Of a stretch of 64,000 bases of DNA, positions 20,600 to 33,347 are shown piece by piece. The notes under the pieces are model-generated. The model made no database searches and was not told where the DNA came from. It saw nothing but the letters and a program-made list of their open reading frames with translations. Positions within the stretch are counted from its first letter, which is position 1; each line of letters opens with the position of its first letter. The DNA comes from Daedaleopsis sinensis. Lineage: Eukaryota; Basidiomycota; Agaricomycetes; Polyporales; Polyporaceae. The translations under genes were made by a program, and so were the position numbers. The stretch covers positions 806,001-870,000 of the forward strand of contig CM066309.1 in assembly GCA_033807695.1 (NCBI GenBank). The letters run 5' to 3'.

Positions 20600-21595
20600 C
20601 TGGGCAACAACCCCCAAGACTACTTGGTACACTCAGTCCCACTCCTCGCTCGCCAGCCACCGCTTCGGACCACGGTACAGGCACCTCAACGCGTACCACG
20701 GCATCATGCACATGTCCGGCCTGTTCTTCAAGTACCCGCAGCTCTTCGGACACGCCGTGTTGCGTACTCCGGAGTGCTTTGACTCGACGTGGCACGAAGG
20801 CCCGCGCGGCGCGAACTAGGTCGTCGTCAGCCTGAGGCAGCGTCGCCACTGGCACCGGATCCACCCCTGGTACTTGTCCACGTACGGACACTGTCGTCGA
20901 CTCCGCCCTACGCTTATCAGCGTTCGAACACAGTACGTCGTTCTCCACCCCGCGCGCATCGTCGTCCATCTGATCTCCATAGTGCCGTGCGCATCCAGTG
21001 CCAGAATCGACTTCTCCTCCCTCTCCTTCTCACCCTCAACATGGGACTCGGAGTCTCAGAGAGGAATGTGCACGAGCTCGATGTTCATCCAGAGCTTCTT
21101 CCCGCTCGCACTCCGCTCCTTGCACCCGCCGCACAGGCACATGATGGCCCCCGCCCGCGACACGCGCGGCTCCGTGATCTCAACTCCCTTCTGTTCCGGC
21201 GCACGGCCCCCGACTTGTGCGCTCGCGCCGCGGGGTGGGCACGGCTGACGATCCGCGAGACCCGGAAGAGGACGCAGAAGTAGCAAGAAGCAGAGGAAGT
21301 ACTGTTGGGCGACGACAAAGGCGACATGGATACATATCCGCACGGGGACGGGAGGACGCAGAACACCGAGCTCATCGTCGGATGAGTTGGAAGCGTCTCA
21401 GGCTGGGATACGCTGTGAGTGACCACTGATCCGTTAGGAACCGCAAACCACTTACGCGCCCACACGCTCAGCATGCGTACCACCGCTCGCTCATATCCGT
21501 CTTATGGTAGCAATCGTGCACGCACACCACGTACTCGCCGGGACTGACCGTGACGCCGGGCGGCACGAAGTTCGTTAATGAGATCGACATCATTT
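20600..21595 (-). pseudogene. Decayed second copy of the C2H2 zinc-finger gene
   Basis: The start is recognisable (MMSISLTNFVPPG, then GEYVVCVHDCYHKTDM), but the frame ends at a stop after about 41 codons. Later pieces appear in other frames: PEQKGVEITEPRVSRAGAIM with CLCGGCKE and NIELVH around 21060-21200, and the last finger region near 20640-20720 out of frame. Several small insertions and deletions separate it from 9365-10396. It is a clear pseudogene. Confidence 0.75.
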
Positions 21596-21833
21596 CGCTT
21601 CGGGTCGCGACAGGATTGGTCTAGTTCGAGGCACGCGAGCGCACGGCGGCCGGCGGGGACGATGTACGGCGAGAGATCAGGATAGGTGCGTGGACACATC
21701 CTCACTGCCGCCTCTGCACCGTCGACAAAGGAGGCCGCTTTGACTTTGGCAGCGTGGCTTTCAACTGAAGCCCATTGTGGCCTGCCGCTTTGCAGCTTGC
21801 TTCGCATTCACCATGATGCTATCCTCATTTGAT

Positions 21834-22589
21834 TCATCCACTATTCATGAGTCGATGGAGCTGATCACATCCTTGAAATACAGATACAGAGCGAATTGCG
21901 CGGGCTGCATTGTCTGTCGACCCGTCTCCCGGGGTACGTACGAGTAGCATACATCTCGATCTGTCGACAACTTTGTGAAAGCTAACTCTAATACAGGTTA
22001 ATGACACCGAATCCGCATATACGATCAAATCCATCAATCGGATACTCTGGTATCCACGGCTATTCGTCCCGCGGTGCGCACTTCGCTCGAAAGCTGAAGT
22101 ATCCGATGCGGTCTTGCTCGCCGGCTTTCCAACCATCGTCGAATCCCGCGCCGTCGCCGTCTCTGTCGCGCCCCGAGCGGCCAACATGCACACCATCGGG
22201 ATTGCCTTCTCTGTAGAAGCACCGCCCTGCAGTGGGCACAACAGCCTGTCAGCGCACGCACACATCCGAGTCCGAAACCATCAGACACACCCACTCCAAG
22301 GAAGCGAGGGCGAGGTGACGACTCACTCGTCCCAATACTCCATTGCTCTTCGCATCTTCCCACAGCCGACCGACAGCCGTAGCCCTTCGAGGTCGTCCTG
22401 TGTGGAATAAAATCCCAGCCGGTACGCCGAGAGGGCGCAGAGCAGCTCCGCGACTCCGTCCGCTTCAAGTTGGGCACGCCGCGGGCCCGGGTGTCCGGGA
22501 TCTATCAAGCGTGGGTCTATGCGCAGAGCTGTACGTCGAATGGCCATCCGAGTGAGTGCAGAGACGTCATGGGTGCGCTTGGAACTCAC
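21834..22589 (-). CDS. Unidentified spliced gene, copy II (two exons recognised)
   Basis: Counterpart of 10896-11463. Exon a ends at 22327 with ...KMRRAMEYWDE and a GTGAGT donor; exon b starts at 22226 after CCACTGCAG with GGASTEKAIPMVCMLA and continues to a stop at 21834. The two copies keep the splice phase and many residues (EADGVAEL, SVGC.KMRRA, STMV, GKP, SKTAS, ERSAHR) while indels stay mostly in multiples of three, which favours real coding descent. An upstream exon reading IFPRILTLLRDF ends at about 22589. Whether either copy is still functional is open. Confidence 0.35.
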
Positions 22590-23136
22590 GAAGTCTCTGA
22601 GTAGTGTCAGTATTCTGGGGAAAATGGCGTCAATGTCACTGCGTCCGACTCAATCACTCTCCCTGTGTGGCACGGAGGGTGCGTATGATCATCCCTGAAA
22701 CAGCATTGGTGCCACGCAGCCGACCTCGAAGACGTACATGCGCACGTCTGCATGAGCCCTGCGCCCTCCGTGGGGCGTCGCTCTTCATTCTGCGCAGCAC
22801 TGACGGGTGACGGCGCACACGACGCAGCAAACTGTCTCCTCTCTTCCACAAGCCAGCAGCACACGACACCCGACATGTGTCAACATACGAGAGCCTCGAG
22901 ACGACAGACGATCTAACTCTGTGCTTCTCTCCCGGACTCCCAGCCTCCCGCGAACGCACGCCGCGCATGCCGCGCACGCCGACTCGGAACCCCGTCTCTC
23001 AACCACTGCCGATCGCCTCCACGTCTGAGTTCCCGAGCCCCGCCCTGTTCCCAGTCGTGGGTTCCTCAAAACTCAAACTCACACCGTCCGCAGTCCGAAC
23101 TATACGGAATTCCAAGTACTGGCACTAGCCTCAGCA
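22590..23136. other. Block shared with 39.33-39.78 kb
   Basis: A stretch containing GTCGCTCTTCATT, TTCCACA..CCAGCAGCACACGAC and CGCCTCCACGTCTGAGTTCCC recurs at 39360-39780 in the same orientation. Plus-strand frames such as PIASTSEFPSPALFP look coding but switch frame between copies, so I call no gene. Confidence 0.45.
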
Positions 23137-24594
23137 TCAGCATGCCAGCCAGCGAAGCCGAAGGCCTTCACATCCACGCTCGTGCTCGATCAATACCCCC
23201 ACAGTCGCCGGGGTGTCCTTGATCACACCTCCAAGCTCCGAGCTCCGAGCCCCGCACCAGGTAGGGCGCCGTGTTCTGGTTCTAGGGAGGACTCGGGAGA
23301 GTAGAGCGCGAAGGTCAGCACGGACGCGCGTGCGCACTGCAGCCTGGGCACGAGCCACGCGCCAACGACCCCCAGCGGCAAGCATCGCGAGCGACGCACC
23401 GCCCAGCCTCGCGGTGACGCCCTTGTAGCTCAGGTGCCGCAAGCGCGCATACAGGCCGGTGCGCACGACTGGGGAGGTGTAGACGACTTGGAGCCTGGGG
23501 GATAGGGAGGACGGACTGAGAGGAGTCCAAGTGACAGAACTCGGGGTTCTGCCAGTGAGCGCAGACACGAGACACTCGGGCTCGTGCACACACTAACCTC
23601 GCAGCGGTCAGTAGTAGACACCCCGGCGTCTACATTTTCTTTCCGGTCTCGTGGGGCGTCTCGCACCCCCATCACCACCTCTGTCTTCCATACTCGCTCG
23701 TGCTGTCGTTCCCGACTTGCTCTCTGCTGGTACTCGCCTTCGAGCTCGGATACCCTGCGCGGACTCCACTCCACTGGCAGCCACACCGCGGGACCTGATC
23801 CCAGTCGTACACGGCGCTGCGACTCCGAGCTTGAAGGTGCGTGTCCCGTTCTTCTGCTGCGCTGCACGCACCGCCCGCACCCGCGACCTGCCCAAGCACA
23901 CACCTGCTGCGTCGAGCTCCTCCCGCCGACCGACTGCCCCGAACTCCCTCCTCCCAATCGTACACCCACGCGTACACGTGTCCCCTCTCGACGTCCTGTC
24001 CGCGACTATCAGCCTGGTCTCCAGAAGAGGATGGGAAAGGTGAGTATCTATTTGTTTCTCTTCTAGTTAATGGAGTAGCTCACGGACGTCTCCGCCGCGC
24101 AACTAAGACGTTTCGAAGGCCGCCCCTGGTGTGAGAAGTCAGTCTCCTATCTGCGGGCATGTGCTGTGAATGTGCATACCACGACGCAGTTGCTTCACCG
24201 CTCTGGAACTCCCGCTACCTCGCGAACGTCCATAGCACCTAGGTACCGGCACGAAACCTCAATGACGACGGCGGCACGCCGCGATGCGTATCCAGCGTCA
24301 GCTGACGAACGCCGCGCAGGTGAGTCGTATCGAACGCGGGCCCTGACGTGCCAATCCGTCAGCCTCGTCTCGGCCTCCATCCGATGTCAAAGTACGTACC
24401 CCGACGATGTTGCGTGCCATTCTGCGCTTCTTGGACTTACGGGAACCTTCGAGGTACGTCCAACGACCTGCTCGTCGTCCGCGGCCCGGCCGCGGGAGCT
24501 CTGCACAATATTAGGACGTCCGATGCGGCGTTGGGACGCGTGGAATCGAGTTGGTGCGCGCCGTACAACTCTTCGCGCCAGGCTGCAGGTGAGT
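23137..24594. other. Decayed DNA including the 3' part of an ICMT relic
   Basis: Around 23330-23500 a minus-strand frame reads VVRTGLYARLRHLSYKGV, which resembles the GPYAVVRHPSYTG segment of isoprenylcysteine methyltransferases. It is probably the 3' exon of the relic at 24595-24964. The rest is unassigned. Confidence 0.35.
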
Positions 24595-24964
24595 CGCTGG
24601 CGGCAACGCTCGTATAGCTCGGGTGACGCACACCGGTGTAGGTGAAGAGGGCGCCGAACCCGCGGAAACGCCACACGCAGAGTGCGGCGCCTGCGAGCGC
24701 GAGGACGGTCCCTATGAGGAGGAACGGGGAGGGACGCGTGAGCGTCTCGACGAGCGGAGCTGTCTCTGCTGCTGTTGATGTTGCTGGTGATGCTGGTGAT
24801 GTTAGGAGTGGGGAAGAGGAGGAGAAGGACTCAGGAGGGGGAGCAGGATGCGGGGAGGAGGCGGGCCCCGAGCGGGCGCTTGTATGCGTTCGAGAGGGCC
24901 AGGTCGAGGGCGACGAAGGGTGACTGGCAAGTGCGTCGGGGAGCACGACGGCGCACGTCATCAT
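24595..24964 (-). pseudogene. Isoprenylcysteine carboxyl methyltransferase-like relic III (core exon)
   Basis: This is the clearest core of the family in the window. The exon starts at 24964 after GCACGTGCAG with MMTCAVVLPDAL and continues through a low-complexity stretch to PFLLIGTVLALAGAALCVWR, then FRGFGALFTY, the standard helix and aromatic motif ahead of the AdoMet region. The next residues jump directly to VRHPSYTSV, so about twenty residues normally in between are missing. No first exon lies upstream; the membrane-protein copy begins instead. The gene is truncated and internally deleted. Confidence 0.55.
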
Positions 24965-25300
24965 CTGCACGTGCGGGGCAGGGAGGAAGAGCTGGTCAGC
25001 ACGCGCACGACTTCGCTAGGGGGCAGTCACAAAGTGTAGGTGTATGCAAACGTATACTCCTCTTCATCACACTCGTCGTGTTGTTAACCTCGTCGGCACC
25101 ACACACATCTTCACCGTCACCCAGGCTCTCCATGTGGACTTTGTGGTTCCGAACACAACCTCGGAGACTCACCTTCCATCCGAGCTACTTCAAACCACAA
25201 CGTTCAGCTATGACTCGGAGCGTCATTGCGCACGCCGAGGCCGCTACCATGGCAACACCAACCTCGAGCCTCGTATGGTCCATGGGGTCACGACGCTGCA
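24965..25300. other. Junction block upstream of membrane-protein copy II
   Basis: Matches 13690-13970. No gene of its own is supported. Confidence 0.4.
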
Positions 25301-25986
25301 ATGTCCAACTCATTAGTCTCACCACGTAGGTCCTCATCCTTCACTGTTACCGTCATTTCGTCTCACGCAACCATCAGCTATGAACAGTCCTTCCGGATCG
25401 CAATCTTTTGCGATAGATTCAGGGTGTCCGGTCCCGCCCACTGCCTAATGGTTCCCGATAGCTTCCATAACCTTCTCCTGTCGCACTTTCGCCACCCTCG
25501 TTGTTCTTCGGCATGTACTTCTTCTTCTATCAGTGGCGCTTCCGCCGCGAATATCTATCTCCCACTAAACTGAAGAGCCCGTCGCTCGTCAAGATATCCG
25601 AATCCCTCATCACCATCCATGCCCGCACATCAGGTTCTCGCTGACATCAACACAGAAGCCCACACAGTCTTTCTTCTTTGACGCCAAAGGCGCTGCGGCG
25701 CCCTGTCCCCACCTCCGCACGATCTCCGAAGACCCGCGCCGAATTCAAAGTCCCCGTCCCCGTCATCGCTCAGGCCGCTCTCTCCGCTCCTGTGCTACTC
25801 GCCCGCGCCCGCGCATGCCCTCTCCCTCTGCCCCGACAACCCCGCACGCTCCGCATTCAGCTCATTCTATAAGCACGTGAGATCCGCTCACCCGCTCGAG
25901 CAGTCCAGCTTCCTGTCTCTGTGCGGGTCGACCTCTGGCCGAGCCTGGACTCGGAGATCCGCCGGCGCGTACTACATGTCGTTGTA
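25301..25986 (+). pseudogene. Small single-helix membrane protein, copy II, broken
   Basis: First exon MSNSLVSP with a GTAGGT donor, then SYEQSFRIAIF, then a region where the helix of copy I is disrupted; YQWRFRREYLSPTKLKSPS survives in a shifted frame. After the second intron KPTQSFFFDAKG follows, and the tail FYKHVRSAHPLEQSSFLSL is in yet another frame. At least two frameshifts and a stop separate it from a working version. The homology to 13970 and 33348 is clear. Confidence 0.5.
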
Positions 25987-26841
25987 GCCCTTCGTTTGAT
26001 TTTGAGACGCGCATTCGCTCTTCTGTAACTGTACGTATTGTTCCTCGCGAATGCCCGAATCTCATTGTTCGCAATGTTGAAAAGCTTTGTTCAATGTAGC
26101 ACCGTGAGATCTAAACACGAGTGCGGGGGTGACCTGAGCTTCGAGAAGCAATGGAGCGCACGCCCGCCTAACCTCCATGAGCAGTAGCGATTGAGTCTGA
26201 ACCCATCATCAGTATCATCTGCCATCGAGAGTGAATGATGTTCACCGTGCTTAGAAAGACGATTCCTCCGAGTCCGCAACCATCTGTTCTATCGATGTCC
26301 AGAATACATGATCTATTCTTACCGCTGGTACCGATCACATCGACAAGATTTCGGCCGCCCCATTCGGGCATAGCACAACGCTCGACACGGCGCAGCGTGA
26401 AGGTGGTTATCTGCTGTAGCAGCTTCTCCCATCCCGGGTGATATCGCCTGACTCATATACTGAGTACAAGAAGCAGATACCGCATCTACGAAGGCGAAGC
26501 ATGATGCAAACCAACATTGTGGAACTATCAATTATCTTTGTCCATCGCTTTGAATGGCCCTGTCGCTTCTTCTGGCTGGCAATTACCTCAAAACCAGCAA
26601 CACGTTTCCCCTGTTCGTCTCCTTGACCAACAGCCTTGACCAACAGCAACAACTTGGGCTTCAGTTCTGCGATCGAGCCATTTCAAATGGCAGTGGGCAC
26701 GATATCGTCATCTGCAGCAGAAAGTTCAACTGCCGGTGACAGTAGATGCAATCAGGTACTTAACTCAAGTTGGCTTCCGCGAGATACCGTCACACCATAA
26801 GCAGTCGGAGTGCATCGTGAGCAAGGCACAGTCAATAGACG
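25987..26841. other. Upstream region of DUF6533 gene 2
   Basis: No gene supported. 26180-26350 is the conserved block also found ahead of the other DUF6533 genes. Confidence 0.4.
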
Positions 26842-26847
26842 TATAAA
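26842..26847 (+). promoter_or_regulatory. TATA box of DUF6533 gene 2
   Basis: GTATAAAGGTATGATAGC, about 60 bases ahead of the ATG; same motif and distance as in the other copies. Confidence 0.7.
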
Positions 26848-26901
26848 GGTATGATAGCTACTAGTCGGCTCTGGCAGCCCTCCATCCACAAACTACCCGA
26901 C

Positions 26902-28752
26902 ATGTCGTCGGACGAAGAGAATGCTGAGATCATTTCCGCCTTTGCTATTTTGTAAGTCTGTTTCATACTATACGAGATAGAGCTACAATATTTAAGCCTA
27001 GATATATGCTCACCTTGACCTTCCCCCGCAGGCAAACAGAACAATGGATTACTTTCACTGCGTTAAGTACTTGAAAACATGTCTCACATGTAATACACTA
27101 TCTCTGACTCTTTCTGTCAGCATTTTTTGCATACGATTTTGCAACCACGTTCGACCGCGAAGTCAGATACTTCTGGGGGCGCAGGTTCTCGATTTCATCG
27201 GCACTATTTCTATCCATAAGGTACTGCTTTTTGCTGCATGGGCTTGCATATATTCTTACCAATGTGCTGCGCCCAAACGAGGTAGTACTACTTTTGCTAC
27301 CATGTTCTTACCCTCGGTGAACTGATATGTTACTATTGTAGGACGGGTATGTGTTCCAATCTCGTTCAATCAACATCTGCATGACTCAACAACGTGGGTG
27401 TCAGGTGCCACGTCGTTCAATGGATAGACACAGTCTGTGAAATCTTCTTGTACCTCCCCATTGCCGGTGAGTCTGCTGACAGCAGCATTGTCTGTCGCTC
27501 ACAGTCACTGACCACTGTGCTTCTGCTTCCAGTATTCTCAGGAGCAAGAGCATATGTTGTGTCCAGGACTCGGCTGGTCACAAGGCTGGTCACTCTCCTT
27601 TCACTAGCACCATTCTGTTTCAATTGGGTACGTGCAGCTCGATCAATATAGACAGTGTAACATAATGAATATTTTGCATTGTACTAGATCCGTTGGGCAC
27701 TCTGGACCAGACCAGCAATTGATTCAATCTTTGGGTGTGTAGTCTATAGTTTCGCCACCAGGCAAAATATCACCATGTAAGCGCTATCTCTGTGCAATTC
27801 CTATAGCCTGGCATGCTCACTTCATTCTTGCCGTTCAGATGCAAGTATCCATTTCGAGCATTCACTCCACAGATGTCTCACACGATATTGGATAGTCTCT
27901 GTCTGTTCAAGGCTACCATTGATCTGCGCAGACATTCTTCTTGCGACCATCACTTGGCGGAACTTAGGTAGAGAGATGAAGAAAGTCAGGCTTCCCTTTG
28001 TGAAGCGCGGCAGCACCAGCTTCTCAGACATATTGTTGGAGAATGGTACGTGTGCTACTCAGGTATGATATACAGCATACTGAGTAATTTCTACAAGGGA
28101 TCCTTTATTTCATGTATGTTTCAGCACCACCATAACTAGAGAGTCAGTCAGATCATGACGGACCTTGGTCACACCTATCTTGGTAGCACACTATTTGTCC
28201 TAAACTCATTACATCTCATCTTCACAACAACCTCAGTGAGTGTAGTCCGGTGATTATGTTGATGTCTCTAACACTGCGAACAGATATTGTCAGAAGGTAG
28301 TGGCGGTTTGGGAGTCAGCATTCTCACTGTGTTCACCGACCCGTAGGTCATCGCACTCCATCGACATATTTCTTCTGACCTCGATTGCGTCTGTGTATTA
28401 TAGCCTAACAGCTATCCTCATATATCGCTTCATCATAGACCTGCAAGAAGCAAATGAACACAACATTAGAGTGGGCTCAGATGACCCGGAGCTGCGGATG
28501 TCTCAGACAGGCTCTCAAAGCTCGCTCAGTTTCGTGGACCGAGCGATCGGATCGCTTGGGTCGACCATTCACCGCCGCACCGCTCCCGCACGCGACGAAT
28601 GGGACGACGGTGTTCTGGACGAAAGCGAAGGCCCTCACCCGGGCGAAATGGCCGATGAAGCGATTCCGTTGGATGACTTGGTGGTACAACCCGACTCGCA
28701 CTCGGAGATCCAGGAGGTCGTCCATGACGAGCCGCTCACACGGTCAATGTGA
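26902..28752 (+). CDS. DUF6533-type seven-helix membrane protein, copy 2
   Basis: Twelve exons: 26902-26951, 27032-27066, 27121-27281, 27342-27346, 27405-27466, 27533-27627, 27688-27776, 27873-28045, 28098-28113, 28187-28235, 28284-28342, 28404-28752; 380 residues with consistent phases. Signature FFAYDFATTFDREVRYFW. The helices and the acidic Ser-rich tail follow as in copy 1, and the tail is full length (ends EPLTRSM). This copy is informative for the tiny exon 4: the GCCAG acceptor that could replace it in copies 1 and 3 reads GCCAC here, and exon 4 is five bases instead of two, exactly one codon longer. Function unknown; probably a plasma membrane protein. Confidence 0.75.
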
Positions 28753-29108
28753 TGGTACTATGATCATAGCCGGGACTCTGAGAATGTGGGGAGCGGGAGA
28801 AGGGGCGATGACGTGAAGACGGGTATTGGTGACACGGTATCGAGTCTGTTGTGGATGATTCCAGCTCGGATATCTTCTCGTTCTTGTTCCCGTTCTTGAG
28901 ATTCCTCTTGATACTCGCGCGCGACTCCGTGCCCTCCTTGAAGGAGTCGTCTCCATATTTAAATGATGTGGTGGCTGCTTTCAACTAGCATGTTTTCGTG
29001 TTCTTGGTCTCCTTGAAGTTCCTCAGTGATTCTCGCACACGACTCCATACCCTACCAACGTAGTCGTAGACGTACAATTTATTTATACGATGCGCTGTTC
29101 TCCTACTA
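28753..29108. repeat. 3'-flank repeat pair after DUF6533 gene 2
   Basis: Two tandem units (about 28850-28960 and 28970-29095), the same family as after genes 1 and 3, again ending at ATTTATACGATG. Confidence 0.5.
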
Positions 29109-29507
29109 CTATTTCAGTGGGGCGTCCTTCGTCGACAGCACCTTCTGACCGTGTCGACCAGGGGAGCCGAGACACAGGGTCTGACCTTCCTGTGTATACC
29201 TGCTCGTCTTCGCTCGCGTTCGGGAACCTGCCGCACACGACATCCTCCTCGACGTCTCCTGGCCGCATGGATTAGGCTTGTCTTTGTTCACACACGAACG
29301 CGAGGTGTACAGTGTACCACCACTGGTACTCGAACAGCCGAGAGCTGCAGGAGCACATCGCCGTGTGACACTCGACTGAGTGGGCGACCTGGCAGGCTCA
29401 ATATAGATAACCCCAACTGACGACGACGAGTAACCAGCTGCCGTCGCCGTGACATATTGATGAAGGAAATTCACATCGTCGACTACCGTGATGCATGGCC
29501 TAGGCAA
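29109..29507 (-). pseudogene. Relic with FEY..WYT motif, copy II
   Basis: The minus-strand frame VECHTAMCSCSSRLFEYQWW continues WYTVHLAFVCEQRQA to a stop near 29272. It matches the motif exon at 18.0 and 36.9 kb. The rest of the exon is lost, so this is a fragment. Confidence 0.35.
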
Positions 29508-31630
29508 GAACCGGGAGGGGGCTCACATACCATCGCCTGTCTCTAGATCGTACTCGTCATCTTCAGGACTCAGCGACAGCGCGAACGCGAATCGCAAGTA
29601 ACGATCAGCACATCAAACCAGAGGCAACATTCCGTTCAAGCTGCAAAGAGCGACAACGATTTTCCAAGGAAAACGAAGAGAGCGCCAGAGAGGTTGTGCG
29701 CAGCGAAACTGACCAGCAAGAGGTCTATTCCGCGTTGTACTGCCCGCCGGAGTCAATTACCTGGGTTGACTACTTCTTGAGCGATGTCAGGCGCGAGGGC
29801 AGGAAGGAGGTACCCGATCCCCCGCCTGCGCCTCTGCAGATGGCGTAGAGATACGGGCGAAGGCATGGCGACTCTGGCGAGTCGAGTAGTGTCGAGGTGC
29901 CACTGGCACTATCAGAGGGCCAGTGGCAGGAGCGGCGGTCGGCATTCCGTTAAGTGTGATGAATGACTGTGCGCGTCGTGCCGCTATGCGGTTGTGTCTG
30001 TTTCGTGGAGCCTGGGATTCGGACTCGCACATACATCCAGTGTTCGAGTCGGCTGTGTGCACTGAGTAGCCGACCGGCGCGCGTCGAACTAGAGAGCTGA
30101 AGCTGTGTGTACATGTGAAGACCGGAGATGCGGAAGTAGATACATAGCCTCGTAAGTCAGCGGTGTCCTGCGCGTACTGCTGGAGCCACCGTACAAACGT
30201 CCGTGCAAGAGCTACTCGCGCCCGGGGACTAAACACTGAGTGCCGGGCCGCCTGTGTGAGAGCGTGAGTGAGTGGGGTGCTTGAGCACATGATTTATAGC
30301 TACGCTGACAGGGACACGTACCGTAGGACTTGCCGCGGACGATGGTACTAGCGACGGCGACTCGAGCGCGCGTGCGCACATTCGAACTCACTGGCGTGCG
30401 AGATCTGTGATCAGAGGACCAGCAGGAGCGGCAATCGTTATCCGTCTCGTCCACTCATCGCGGCCGGCGTGCTGCAGCGCATGATGTCTGTCACCCTCAC
30501 CCCGCCCGCCTCGACATGGGTGCAGCATGTGCATGCACCGTTGCCCCCACCAAGAGCGGGGCACCCAGGTCGGGAATCGAGCTGGCCGGCACTGTGCACT
30601 GCTGCAGGGTAGATGTCCACGCGCGCCCCCACGTCGGAGCGTCGAAGAGCTGGAGCTGGAGCTCAAGAAGAGCAGAAGGTATCAGCTAGAGGGGCACTAA
30701 GAGTTCGGCGCGCGCGTGCGAGCGTGCGCGCCGCTGTCGCTGGCAGACTCCAGTTGCGCCCTGCGGGTCGGCATTTGCGCTTTGCGTGTCGAGCCGGACC
30801 ACCGCGGACGGCGACGAGACGGGACGTGTTCGAGGTCGTCGGGAGCGGCGGGACACGGACTAACAGCGGCCGCGTTGAGACCGTCGGCATCGGGCGAGGG
30901 GAGAGGCCTTGGCGACGAGTCCGCGTACACGTCCTCGTATACGAGGACGTCGAGGTCGAGAGAAGCCGAGTGAAAGAGGCCGGATCCAGTTTCGCATAGG
31001 AGGGAGAAGTCGGGAGGGAAGCGGCTGCCGTACGTGTCCCGCTGTGTAGGGCAGCGGCGACAGCGACGACGGGCCAAGAGGCGTGCAGAACGCCGGGCCA
31101 GGGAGTAGGCGAAGGCTTGGAGAACTTGAGGAAGGCGAAGGGCGAAGGCGGAGCGTCGATGTACTGTGTTTGCTTCGTCCATGGAGGGGATATGTCTCGT
31201 CACTGTCATCCTCGTCGCAGTGAGCATGCGCACGGCTGACACTGGCCATGTAGCATCCCCCAGGGCTGCCTTCAACCTCATTCGGACGTCCTCCACGTTC
31301 ATGTAGTACGCATGGTACGTACCTGACTCTGTGCGTGTGAGAAATACAATTCAGCCTCTTGATCTCCACAAAAATGCGGAGCTCGAGCTACTCACTCGCA
31401 TCCCCCTCACGGTCTCCATACCGCGCGTGGTTCCGGCAGGCCAAGCACTAGAACCCGAAGTTGCAGTCGCGGGGGCCGTCTGATCTCGATATTTTCGACC
31501 GCGACAAGTCTGCCAGCCATGTGCTCCTCAAGCACTTCTCCCTGACGCGGCGTCATTTGTGCGCGGTCCATCGCCTCATCCATCTCCTCCCCTCCCTCCC
31601 TGTCCCACCCATTTTTCCCCGCCTCCCGCG
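29508..31630. other. Unassigned array DNA
   Basis: Several open frames on both strands are GC-driven and overlap. A minus-strand frame around 30700-31300 has a stretch DLDVLVYEDVYADSSP of disordered type but no homologue I recognise. I see no gene that can be supported. Confidence 0.3.
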
Positions 31631-32083
31631 CTAATACACCCCCGGCACGAGCACGAGCCGCCCAGTCCTCCCACTCGGCGCCGAAGACGCGGTGCAGCGC
31701 GGCCCCCGGCGTCGCAGGGTGTATGCGCACATGGGATGCACGCGCAAGGTAGGGACGCGAGGTAGGAGAAGAGAAGTGACGGGAAGTCCGGGTGGGACGC
31801 GAGAGGGAGAGAGAGGGAGGAGGCACTTCGTCGACGGCGGAACAGAGACTGACGCCACCTTGCTGCAGAATATGACATGGCGGATGGCGCGCTTAAGAGG
31901 GAGCGGTTGTGTATGCGTGTACATGCTTTTCGGCGGGTGCGGCGGGTGAGGGGGCGAGGGCGAGAGCGAGTGGTAGATAGCGACGGCATTCGCGAGGAGG
32001 GCGAGGATTTTGAGGAGTGAGAGGAGGAGGGCATCGTCGAGCGCGGCAGATGCAGTCCAGTAGAGGTCGAACATGGAACACAT
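31631..32083 (-). pseudogene. Isoprenylcysteine carboxyl methyltransferase-like relic IV (internal deletion)
   Basis: The first exon is intact: MCSMFDLYW, LDDALLLSLLKILALLANAV, then KRAIRHVIFCSK. It is followed within about 250 bases by the C-terminal signature, FGAEWEDWAAR, and in a shifted frame LVLVPGVY and stop, which equals the family's typical FGKEWEEWA..(Y)RLIPG ending. The central core exon seen at 24.6-24.96 kb is missing. This copy joins the two ends of the family and is the main support for the identification of all relics. Confidence 0.6.
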
Positions 32084-33347
32084 GGCGGCGAGCGGGGAGG
32101 TGGGTATGGGGAACTTGGGGTATATGGTGCGGGAAACGTGGGAGCAGCGGCGGCGGGAAGCGTAATGTACTAGGTGCACAGGCAGAGACTTCTTGAGTAC
32201 CGACATTAGCTCCATGTCGACGTGTCGTAGACATAGAGTACTCCTTATCTCGTAGAGTATGGGGGGTATCTGAGAGCGTGATCATGATCGAAGATTAGAA
32301 TGAGAAAAGGATGAGACGTACATGAGGGACCTGGCGTTCCTATAAGTTGGTAGAAGGAGACGAGTCGCGGATGATTGGGACTACTGACAGTCTGGTTTGA
32401 GTCGGCTGGCTGTATGCGCTGGAGTAACAGCCATTATCGCCTGGCGTGTGGCCCATTCTGGCCAGTCGAGCAGCGCGATGCGAGCAGAGCGTACAGGCTG
32501 CGTACAGGCGACGGTGGGCGAAGCGTTGAACTTGAGTCGACTCTTGAGCGCCAAACTCGATTCCTTCTCCCACGTGACCCACCGAAAGAACTGGCCGCAC
32601 TCCGACCTCCTCTGCTCTCGACCTCCTCGTCGACGTGTCAATCTAGTACTCTCTTCTGCTGCCCTCTACCTCTGGTACTAGCTGGCACTCTCTGGGACAT
32701 CAGTACTCTTTGGGAGCTAAACGGAAGCCTGGACCTGTGAATGATGTCGGACTAACTGCAGCAACAATCGAGGTGAGTCTCCGTCTTCGACAACGGTCCA
32801 GCTCCGAGTCCGAGTCACAGTAGGATTCGTATACGTCTTCTAGGCTAGCTATCTGAACCCCCACATGTGACATGTGGACCAGGTGACTGAGAGAGTGTGT
32901 CCGAGGCTTGGTGCACAGTCCGGTGGGTTTATGTTGATCCGGACGGCGGTATCCTCCTCCTGACTGCATGTACTTCGCTGTATGATACTCTCGACTCATG
33001 GTGTCTCAGCTTGTAGGGCCTCACTGCGTCTGTGAGACTCGATAAGGCCCCCTGGTTCTGCTTTCACGCTTTTCGTCTTACGTGCACGCGCTTATTCCCG
33101 GATCCCCTCCGATCATGAACGCACTCGGAGCTCTCGGTGTCACATGTCATCGCTTGTGGAGCAATCGCTCGCCCGACGCACGCGAAAAAACCACTTCCCA
33201 TGGCAGTGGATCACCCGGATATCCATCTTGCGTGGCTCACGGAAGCTACTGAGTGAAGGAACAATGCACATGGTAACCATCTGCGAGGGAACGAGATGAT
33301 CATTCGCAGCGAGCTCCTTCTGTTCTCGCGCATAGAAACTCACCGTC
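32084..33347. other. Decayed intergenic block of the array
   Basis: 32330-33000 matches 12400-13200, and 33100-33260 matches 13200-13420. No gene. Confidence 0.5.

Noticed and set aside
29508..31400. Overlapping long frames on both strands around 30-31 kb
   Set aside because: High GC keeps several frames open at once; none shows a family motif, splice support, or a homologous copy in the other units.
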